Positions 1-4,347 of a stretch of DNA of 5,698 nucleotides are shown piece after piece. The stretch comes from an uncultured Prevotella sp. (GTDB taxonomy: Bacteria > Bacteroidota > Bacteroidia > Bacteroidales > Bacteroidaceae). The stretch lies in assembly GCA_900540885.1 (NCBI GenBank), contig UQHJ01000109.1, forward strand, positions 1 through 5,698. The letters run 5' to 3'. Numbering within the stretch: position 1 is the first letter of the stretch; every line of letters begins with the position of its first letter. A program made the translations under genes and the position numbers. Under the pieces are notes generated by a model, which was given only the letters and a program-made list of their open reading frames with translations, was not told the origin of the DNA and ran no database searches.

Positions 1-425
1 ATGGCCATCATCTTGTCCCGGAAGTTGTCGCCCACCGAATCGGCCTTTACGTCCAGGAAGGTGTAGCTCATCTTATATCCCTTGCTGGTGGAATCGTTTA
101 CCACGAGGCGCACCTGGGTGGATACGTCGAGCGTCTTCACCGTGTCCTTGCCGTTCACCTTCCACTCATTCTCATATATCCAGTATTCGCAGGTGTCGCC
201 CTTGCAGAAGTAGGCCACCACATTCACCACCGAGTCTTCGCCAGCTGTGTCCACTTCCAACGTGTCGGAGTTGTTCGATAACCATTGACTATCAGTGATT
301 TTCTTGTCAATCGATACCGTGTCCTCTACCTTAGGCGACATTTCTCCGCCCTTCACGATGCCGTGGTTGGCGAGCAGTCCGCAAGCTATTATGCAGCTCA
401 TCACTATCAACGAGATTTTCTTCAT
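1..425 (-). CDS. Secreted or lipoprotein-like protein of unknown function, 3' end cut by window edge
   Basis: A reading frame starts at the ATG at 425-423 and stays open for 141 codons to the left edge, so the C-terminus is missing. The protein begins MKKISLIVMSCIIACGLLAN: two lysines, then a hydrophobic stretch, which is an export signal. The IIAC motif at residues 12-15 fits a lipobox with Cys15 as the lipidated residue, but signal peptidase I cleavage further on cannot be excluded. The mature part is acidic and rich in Asp, Ser, Thr and Val, with a CKGDTC pair near residue 75, and looks like a beta-rich extracytoplasmic domain. I do not recognise the family. Codon use is visibly more GC-rich (many GTG, GAC, AAG, ACC, CTC) than in the rest of the window. 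It is divergent from the AAA+ remnant to its right. A start at 433 is out of frame and stops at once. Confidence 0.72.
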   Translation of the reverse strand, partial: MKKISLIVMSCIIACGLLANHGIVKGGEMSPKVEDTVSIDKKITDSQWLSNNSDTLEVDTAGEDSVVNVVAYFCKGDTCEYWIYENEWKVNGKDTVKTLDVSTQVRLVVNDSTSKGYKMSYTFLDVKADSVGDNFRDKMMA

Positions 426-471
426 AGGTTCATTTTTATGTTGTTTGTTCTTCAAGTTTTTATTTCTCGCT

Positions 472-500
472 GTAAATTTACGATTTTTTTGTGAAAATGA
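472..500 (-). promoter_or_regulatory. Possible promoter for the minus-strand secreted protein gene
   Basis: On the minus strand, 480-473 reads TAAATTTA, one base from the Bacteroidetes -7 consensus TAnnTTTG, about 48 bases upstream of the ATG at 425. A TTTTC at about 497-501 lies at roughly the right place for the -33 element but is a poor match to TTTG. The region between is A-rich, as is usual for leaders in this phylum. The sequence overlaps the likely junction with the AAA+ gene remnant, so the original promoter may have been altered. Weak call from sequence match only. Confidence 0.25.
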
Positions 501-753
501 TGATGATCGCATCGGCTTTGGCGACATAGACAATTTATACGATAATGATAAAATTCCCAGCTGGTGCAAAAGTGAACTGCACAGCCATACCTCAGAACTT
601 TTTGAGCGTGATTTGATTGAGAATGTAAACGAGGATGGAATGGCACGTTCGGACTGTTTCAAACTGACCGAATATGCCAAGAGTGATTTGCTTTCGGAAT
701 TGAACTTAAACATCAAAACCAAATCAGACCATAATCTGATCAAATCGGACTAA
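484..753 (+). pseudogene. Remnant of the middle part of an AAA+ ATPase gene (winged-helix-like segment), 5' truncated
   Basis: This frame is the same as that of the AAA+ ORF at 769-1536 and is separated from it only by a TAA at 751-753 and five codons (LPEKK). The translated residues include IPSWCKSELHSH, LFERDLIENVNEDGMA and CFKLTEYAKSDLLSEL. The pattern of an aliphatic helix, LIENVNEDGMAR, then FKLTEYAK resembles the wing and last strand of a winged-helix domain, which often precedes the ATPase core in large Bacteroidetes AAA+ proteins; this is inference. There is no plausible start codon: upstream the frame runs antisense through the 5' end of the secreted-protein gene. The true left boundary lies near 484-510 and cannot be fixed from this sequence alone. 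Most likely a broken gene, made by deletion or insertion at its left side plus a nonsense mutation. Confidence 0.6.
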
Positions 754-768
754 CTCCCTGAAAAGAAG

Positions 769-1536
769 TTGATTTACAACCTGTCAGAGCAGAAGCAGGT
801 CAAAGAACTTTCTGTAATACTTTCGCCCGACCGTTTCAGTGAAGTTCAATCCAGATTGCGCAATGCAGGAATGAGGACGGGGTTTTGTAGCCTTTTCTAC
901 GGATCTCCTGGTACGGGTAAGACCGAAACTGTATATCAGATAGCACGGGCAACGGGGCGGGATATTCTTCGAGTGGACGTGGATAAGATTAAAAGTTGCT
1001 GGGTTGGAGAAAGCGAGCAGAACATGAAAAAACTGTTTGACCGTTACCGCAATATCTGTAAGGATTCCACACTTGCCCCAATTCTGCTTTTCAATGAAGC
1101 GGATGCCATATTAGGGATACGTATGGAGGGAGCAACCCGTGCTGTGGATAAAATGGAAAACTCCATACAGAATATAATTCTGCAAGAAATGGAAGCACTT
1201 GATGGTATTATGATTGCCACAACCAATCTCACTACCAATCTTGACAAGGCTTTTGAACGCCGTTTCCTTTATAAGATTCAGTTCAACCGTCCTACGGTAG
1301 AAGCCCGTGCTGCCATCTGGCAGGCAATGATGCCGTCATTAACAGAAAACGATGCCCGAACACTTGCTTCCCAATTTGATCTTTCAGGCGGGGAAATAGA
1401 GAATATCATTCGAAAATACACGGTGGAAGCAATTCTGTCAGGACAAGACTCCATTGACCTTTCTGCTATAATCGAGCTTTGTCGTAACGAGCGCATTTCC
1501 AATTCCACCCGAGTGAAAATAGAATTTCAGGCATAA
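769..1536 (+). CDS. AAA+ ATPase core domain, probably C-terminal part of a disrupted ATP-binding protein gene
   Basis: 255 residues from a TTG codon to the TAA at 1534-1536. Positions: Walker A GSPGTGKT (45-52), WVGESEQN (78-85, a pore-loop-like segment with an aromatic residue), Walker B ILLFNEAD (105-112), sensor 1 ATTN (150-153), arginine-finger-like FERRF (162-166), and a lid with sensor 2-like SGGEIENIIRK (206-216). The whole ATP-binding and lid unit is present, so a translated product could still bind and hydrolyse ATP in the cytoplasm. In Walker B, Asn109 precedes the catalytic Glu110 instead of the usual Asp. The TTG start is weak and lacks a clear ribosome binding site; the same frame continues upstream through the stop at 751-753 into related coding sequence. 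I infer that this is the 3' end of a longer gene, not a native start. If expressed, it would need reinitiation or an unseen promoter. Substrate unknown; no partner gene is next to it. Confidence 0.72.
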   Translation: MIYNLSEQKQVKELSVILSPDRFSEVQSRLRNAGMRTGFCSLFYGSPGTGKTETVYQIARATGRDILRVDVDKIKSCWVGESEQNMKKLFDRYRNICKDSTLAPILLFNEADAILGIRMEGATRAVDKMENSIQNIILQEMEALDGIMIATTNLTTNLDKAFERRFLYKIQFNRPTVEARAAIWQAMMPSLTENDARTLASQFDLSGGEIENIIRKYTVEAILSGQDSIDLSAIIELCRNERISNSTRVKIEFQA

Positions 1537-1733
1537 TACGTACACTAAACAAATTATCAACAGCTAAAATCAACAATATGGAACAACAGTTTTTTAATTC
1601 TTTGTATGCAATACGCAGGAATGAGAGCGTACCAAATCATACATTCAAAATTTGAGGAAGAAGAATATGCAGAATCAATTGAGATTGTTCGATATTACGG
1701 AATGTGCTACATTCTCGCTTTTTTGAGAATTGT
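1537..1733. other. Non-coding stretch after the AAA+ gene
   Basis: AT-rich DNA without a recognisable gene. Two very short frames can be read: ATG at 1578 to TGA at 1655 (25 residues, starting MEQQFFNSLYAIRR), and ATG at 1667 to TGA at 1726 (19 residues, starting MQNQLRLFDITEC). Neither has a ribosome binding site or a known motif, and I do not call them genes. No hairpin with a T-tract terminates the AAA+ gene here. Confidence 0.5.
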
Positions 1734-1794
1734 GCGTAACACAAAGGATTAGTGTGTAACACATTCAAGGAGCGTGTAACACGAGGTGTAACAC
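1734..1794. repeat. Four copies of a near-palindromic GTGTAACAC site (iteron or arm-site-like)
   Basis: The 9-mer GTGTAACAC (GTGT, A, ACAC, symmetric around the central base) occurs at 1754-1762, 1774-1782 and 1786-1794. A fourth copy with one change (GCGTAACAC) is at 1734-1742. Starts are 20, 20 and 12 bp apart, so the first three copies lie on the same helix face. Copies 2 and 4 share the longer GTGTAACACATT. Such spaced symmetric sites are typical of binding sites for a regulator, replication initiator or tyrosine integrase. Given the nearby tRNA 3' end, integrase arm sites are the favoured inference. No integrase or replication gene is in the window. Confidence 0.6.
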
Positions 1795-1800
1795 ATTTGC

Positions 1801-1832
1801 GTCCTTTTATGTCCTTTTATGTCCCGTTTTAT
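1801..1832. repeat. GTCCTTTTAT tandem repeat
   Basis: GTCCTTTTAT is present twice head to tail (1801-1810, 1811-1820), followed by a looser third copy GTCCCGTTTTAT (1821-1832). It lies 6 bp after the last GTGTAACAC site and directly before the left arm of the 12-bp inverted repeat, so it appears to belong to the same structured block. Function unknown. Confidence 0.6.
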
Positions 1833-1833
1833 C

Positions 1834-1900
1834 CAATTTGTATGACTCTCGCCGCAAGTTGAACTTAGCGTTTAACCTCTGGAATAACTCATACAAATTG
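1834..1900. repeat. Perfect 12-bp inverted repeat with 43-bp spacer
   Basis: CAATTTGTATGA at 1834-1845 is exactly complementary to TCATACAAATTG at 1889-1900. The spacer holds a smaller palindrome, AAGTT-G-AACTT (1856-1866). The arms are too far apart and too AT-rich for an ordinary terminator, and no T-run follows. Reasonable readings are the end of a mobile element, two binding sites in opposite orientation, or part of an attachment region. Confidence 0.55.
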
Positions 1901-1936
1901 TAGTAGAGAAATATGTTTCTCAGTGATAATCAACAA

Positions 1937-1971
1937 CAAAAAAGAGGTCTCTAAGTGAATTAGAAACCTCT
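1937..1971 (-). terminator. Intrinsic terminator of the tRNA-Lys transcript
   Basis: Read on the minus strand, a 12-bp stem AGAGGTTTCTAA / TTAGAGACCTCT (one G-T wobble) with loop TTCAC is followed directly by TTTTTTG. The arms on the plus strand are 1943-1954 and 1960-1971, and the T-tract is the complement of 1937-1942. It stands about 80 bp downstream of the tRNA-Lys 3' end, with the 21-bp repeats between, and is correctly oriented to end that transcript. It could equally serve any minus-strand transcript arriving from the right. Confidence 0.78.
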
Positions 1972-2007
1972 CAATTAAAAATCTTTCGTGATTCCGCAGG
2001 AGTCACT

Positions 2008-2070
2008 AAGTGACCTCGTTGGGAACATAAGTGACTTGCTTGGAATCATAAGTGACTCGCTTGGGGTTCG
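2008..2070. repeat. Three tandem 21-bp repeats containing the 3' end of tRNA-Lys
   Basis: Three units abut exactly with a 21-bp period: 2008-2028, 2029-2049 and 2050-2070. All begin AAGTGAC and carry a TTGG core (CTCGTTGGGA, TTGCTTGGAA, TCGCTTGGGG). The rightmost unit is the real acceptor and T-arm end of tRNA-Lys plus three flanking bases; the two outer units are diverged copies lying just past the tRNA 3' end. A palindrome GTCAC-TAA-GTGAC (2002-2014) overlaps the leftmost copy. Duplicated tRNA 3' ends usually arise from site-specific integration of mobile elements at tRNA genes; here tandem duplication is an alternative. Confidence 0.65.
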
Positions 2071-2125
2071 AACCCAAGACCCCAACATTAAAAGTGTTGT
2101 GCTCTACCAACTGAGCTAGCGAGTC
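2053..2125 (-). tRNA. tRNA-Lys (anticodon TTT)
   Basis: A full cloverleaf of 73 nt on the minus strand: acceptor GACTCGC / GCGAGTC, D-arm GCTC / GAGC around AGTTGGTA, anticodon stem CAACA / TGTTG with loop CTTTTAA (anticodon TTT, reading lysine AAA and AAG), T-arm TTGGG-TTCGAAC-CCCAA, discriminator A. CCA is not encoded, so it must be added after transcription. A matching promoter is upstream at 2174-2205 and an intrinsic terminator lies downstream at 1937-1971. The gene appears to be transcribed alone. Confidence 0.95.
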
Positions 2126-2173
2126 AATCCGTTTTGCATTGAGATAAATGAATCTTTATCTGTTTTGCGAGTG

Positions 2174-2205
2174 CAAAGGTATGTCTTTTTGGTAAAACCA
2201 CCAAA
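2174..2205 (-). promoter_or_regulatory. Bacteroidetes-type promoter of tRNA-Lys
   Basis: On the minus strand, TTTG (2205-2202), a 20-base spacer and TACCTTTG (2181-2174) match the TTTG / TAnnTTTG promoter used by the primary sigma factor of this phylum. It lies about 48 bases upstream of the tRNA. The -7 box and following bases are identical to those at tRNA-Gly at the right end of the window, with the same spacer length. Confidence 0.85.
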
Positions 2206-2646
2206 TAAATCTTACTTTTTTTTCAATTCACCATTAATTATTTGAGTTCTTGCGTAAAAATTAACGAGTTAAGGAAAGATTTTTATGTATAGTTGTCCGT
2301 ACAATGTCGGGGGACGTCGTCCCTAAATATATTAGGTATGCATCAATCACTCTATGCGAACGCCTCAAGCATTTCGATAAAGCGCTTGGAGAGTCCAACC
2401 TTAATTTACATAGGCGGCATATCGCTTCGTAGTTAATGCAAACGTGAAAAGGAAGAAGTTTTAGGACGCACCATCCTAATACTACCTCAAATCCGCATCA
2501 AATATTAGCAAGGGCGACTTCAGCAGAATATAGCCTTTACAGTGGTTGATAAAACTGCAATTCGCTACAGAGCCACAAATAACAGTCCAAAGACCCCCAA
2601 TTATTGAAAAAGTCGTTAGAGACTGAGATAAATGCATTAAAGTCAC

Positions 2647-2654
2647 TAAATTTG
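2647..2654 (+). promoter_or_regulatory. Probable -7 box of the hflX promoter
   Basis: TAAATTTG is a full match to the Bacteroidetes -7 consensus TAnnTTTG on the plus strand. The -33 region (around 2623-2627) reads CTGAG and does not match TTTG, so strength is uncertain. If used, transcription would start near 2660 and give hflX a 5' leader of about 170 nt. Confidence 0.45.
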
Positions 2655-2770
2655 CAGCATAAAAGCGTGAATGCGATGTTATTTGGTTTTCTTCTCCACC
2701 CAAATAAACCTTTTCGCGAAGCTAAATGAGCAAAAGAAAAACGCGTTTCAACTTAGCCGTGGCGAGAAAA

Positions 2771-2800
2771 GGTGCGCAAAAGCGTACAAAAACACGCACC
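2771..2800 (+). promoter_or_regulatory. hflX leader with two mutually exclusive hairpins
   Basis: GGTGCG (2771-2776) pairs with CGCACC (2795-2800). A smaller competing stem GTGCGC / GCGTAC (2772-2777 and 2782-2787, one G-T wobble) closes on an AAAA loop. Both share the same left arm, so they cannot form together. They lie about 35 bases before the hflX start codon. This could modulate translation or may be chance; there is no T-run for attenuation. Confidence 0.3.
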
Positions 2801-2832
2801 ATGCTTTTAGACAATATACATTATATATAAGT

Positions 2833-4089
2833 ATGCAAGGATTTATACAAACAGAAGAAATAAAGGCCGAAACAGCTATTCTTGTGGGCTTGGTAACAAA
2901 GAACCAAAATGAACGCAAAACACAAGAATACTTAGATGAGCTTGAATTTTTGGCCGAGACAGCAGGTGCTGTTACCGTAAAGCGTTTTACGCAGAAAATG
3001 GACGGACCTTCCTCTGTTACCTATGTCGGAAAAGGTAAATTGGAGGAGATTAGAGCTTATATCGAAAGCGAAGAAGAGAATGAGCGCGAAATTGGTATGG
3101 TGATATTTGACGATGAACTCTCTGCAAAGCAGTTGCGTAATATCGGTCAAGCACTAGGCGTAAAGATACTCGACCGCACCAACCTTATTCTTGACATATT
3201 TGCCATGCGTGCACAGACAGCGAATGCAAAAACGCAAGTAGAATTGGCACAATATCGTTATATGTTGCCTCGCTTGCAGCGTCTGTGGACTCACCTGGAA
3301 CGCCAAGGAGGTGGCTCTGGATCGGGTAGCGGCAAAGGTGGCTCAGTAGGTTTGCGTGGCCCTGGTGAAACGCAGCTTGAAATGGACCGCCGTATCATTC
3401 TAAACCGTATGTCGTTGCTTAAGCAGCGCTTGGCCGACATTGACCGACAAAAAACAACACAACGCAAAAACCGTGGTCGCCTCATTCGCGTGGCCTTGGT
3501 GGGATATACCAACGTAGGTAAATCAACATTGATAAACTTATTGGCCAAGACAGAGGTATTCGCCGAGAACAAACTCTTTGCTACGCTTGATACGACCGTT
3601 CGTAAGGTAATCATTGACAACTTACCTTTCCTCTTAGCCGACACGGTTGGGTTTATCCGTAAGTTACCTACCGACTTAGTAGAGTCGTTTAAAAGCACCT
3701 TGGACGAAGTGCGTGAGGCAGACCTTTTGGTACACGTGGTTGACGTATCCCACCCCGACTTTATAGAACAGATTGAGGTGGTGAATAAAACGCTGCAAGA
3801 CTTAGGTTGCGCTGAGAAGCCACAAATATTGATCTTTAACAAGATGGACGCATATACTTGGACAGAGAAGGACCCTGACGATCTCACACCGGCAACGAAA
3901 GAGAATGTATCGCTTGATGAATTGAAAAATACATGGATGGCAAAAATGGGCGATGACTGCATCTTTATTTCTGCGCGCGAACGTCAGAATATTGACGAAC
4001 TCAAACAATTGCTCTATACACGCATCAAACAATTACACGTACAGAAGTATCCCTACAACGACTTCTTATTTGAACATTACGAAGCGTAA
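2833..4089 (+). CDS. hflX: Ribosome-associated GTPase HflX
   Basis: 418 residues, close to the usual HflX length. HflX is a cytoplasmic GTPase that binds the 50S subunit and splits or rescues stalled and hibernating ribosomes, notably under stress. The N-terminal HflX domain (about 1-155) contains YVGKGKLEEI (64-73) and VIFDDELSAKQLRN (90-103). A Gly/Ser linker GGGSGSGSGKGG (159-170) leads to the family signature GLRGPGETQLEMDRR (173-187) and a coiled region. The G domain follows: G1 GYTNVGKS (224-231), G2 around TLDTT (251-255), G3 DTVG (270-273), G4 NKMD (336-339), G5 SAR (380-382). The frame is open upstream to an ATG at 2671, but those extra 54 residues do not resemble HflX. The start at 2833 gives the usual beginning with KAETAILVGL, in an A/T-rich leader without Shine-Dalgarno, normal for the phylum. 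Probably transcribed alone from the box at 2647. Confidence 0.95.
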   Translation: MQGFIQTEEIKAETAILVGLVTKNQNERKTQEYLDELEFLAETAGAVTVKRFTQKMDGPSSVTYVGKGKLEEIRAYIESEEENEREIGMVIFDDELSAKQLRNIGQALGVKILDRTNLILDIFAMRAQTANAKTQVELAQYRYMLPRLQRLWTHLERQGGGSGSGSGKGGSVGLRGPGETQLEMDRRIILNRMSLLKQRLADIDRQKTTQRKNRGRLIRVALVGYTNVGKSTLINLLAKTEVFAENKLFATLDTTVRKVIIDNLPFLLADTVGFIRKLPTDLVESFKSTLDEVREADLLVHVVDVSHPDFIEQIEVVNKTLQDLGCAEKPQILIFNKMDAYTWTEKDPDDLTPATKENVSLDELKNTWMAKMGDDCIFISARERQNIDELKQLLYTRIKQLHVQKYPYNDFLFEHYEA

Positions 4090-4104
4090 TCCTACTATAG
4101 TTGA

Positions 4105-4140
4105 CCTGTTTATTTGTTGACAAGTTAACAAATAAACAGG
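4105..4140. terminator. Perfect 14-bp hairpin after hflX
   Basis: CCTGTTTATTTGTT (4105-4118) pairs perfectly with AACAAATAAACAGG (4127-4140) around the 8-base loop GACAAGTT. It begins 16 bases after the hflX stop codon. No T-tract follows on either strand, so it is not a classical intrinsic terminator. It may protect the 3' end or halt polymerase with help from other factors. It is also part of the GTYAAC-rich block that fills this gap, so its origin may be repeat-related. Confidence 0.5.
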
Positions 4141-4230
4141 TTGACAAGTAAGTTTGTATTATAATTGACGAATGAAAGAGTTGACATTAAACTGTACACC
4201 CTAACAGATAACACAAACTTATTTGTCAAC
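4140..4230. repeat. Long-range 18-bp inverted repeat (17 of 18 matching)
   Basis: GTTGACAAGTAAGTTTGT (4140-4157) is the reverse complement of ACAAACTTATTTGTCAAC (4213-4230) except for one base. The 55-bp interior includes further GTTGAC-type motifs (4164-4169 region and 4180-4185). The left arm directly abuts the 14-bp hairpin, and the right arm is the first unit of the plus-strand array. The block therefore has the repeat motif in opposite orientations in its left and right halves. Confidence 0.6.
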
Positions 4231-4323
4231 TCGTCAATAAAAACAAACTTCCCCGTCAACTTGTCAACTAAAAACGAACCTACCTGTTAACCCGTTAACT
4301 CGTCAACTTGTTAACTCGTTAAC
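4213..4323. repeat. Array of 8-bp YYGTYAAC units, in three clusters
   Basis: Cluster C at 4284-4323 is five head-to-tail 8-bp units: CTGTTAAC, CCGTTAAC, TCGTCAAC, TTGTTAAC, TCGTTAAC. Cluster A (4223-4238) is TTGTCAAC, TCGTCAAT and cluster B (4253-4268) is CCGTCAAC, TTGTCAAC. Each cluster is preceded by ACAAACTT or ACGAACC (4213, 4243, 4274) and followed by A-rich TAAAAA, giving a higher-order repeat of 30-31 bp. Variation is almost entirely in the first two bases and the central pyrimidine, so the GT-Y-AAC core is kept while spacers drift. It ends 24 bp before the transporter start codon. It may be a set of protein binding sites or a slippage-prone repeat; unknown. Confidence 0.7.
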
Positions 4324-4347
4324 TAAAAAAACTAACAACCTATCATT

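Larger units (their letters stand above)
2126..2832. other. Long intergenic region between tRNA-Lys and hflX
   Basis: About 700 bases without a supported protein gene. It contains the tRNA-Lys promoter on the left and the hflX promoter and leader on the right. Between them (about 2220-2640) I see two small hairpins, GGGAC-GTC-GTCCC at 2311-2323 and TTAGGA / TCCTAA at 2461-2466 and 2474-2479, neither followed by a T-run. The plus-strand frame ending at the TAG at about 2431 is open for some 37 codons (containing VVPKYIRYASITLCERLKHF) but has no start codon. It could be a fossil of a coding sequence; I do not recognise it. Confidence 0.5.

Noticed and set aside
285..494. Plus-strand ORFs beginning at 285 and 295
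   Set aside because: Their N-terminal parts are antisense to the start of the secreted-protein gene, which has a proper signal sequence. Only the part after about 484 in the second frame is retained, as an ATPase remnant.
1578..1726. Two short ORFs of 25 and 19 residues
   Set aside because: No ribosome binding site, no motif, and lengths expected by chance in AT-rich DNA.
2482..2703. 73-residue minus-strand ORF upstream of hflX
   Set aside because: It overlaps the hflX promoter and leader, has no recognisable motif or upstream signal and no partner gene.
2671..2832. N-terminal extension of HflX by 54 residues
   Set aside because: The extension has no resemblance to HflX; the start at 2833 gives the normal family N-terminus and length.
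3291..3962. 223-residue minus-strand ORF inside hflX
   Set aside because: It is antisense to the conserved GTPase domain of HflX, is rich in Ser, Arg and Cys with no motif, and has no promoter; a shadow frame.
4180..4215. Sigma70-type promoter beginning TTGACA at 4181
   Set aside because: No TATAAT-like box at 17 bp, and this phylum uses TTTG/TAnnTTTG; the TTGACA is one of the repeated GTTGAC motifs.
4213..4323. CRISPR array
   Set aside because: Units are 8 bp with no unique spacers of constant length, and no cas gene is nearby.
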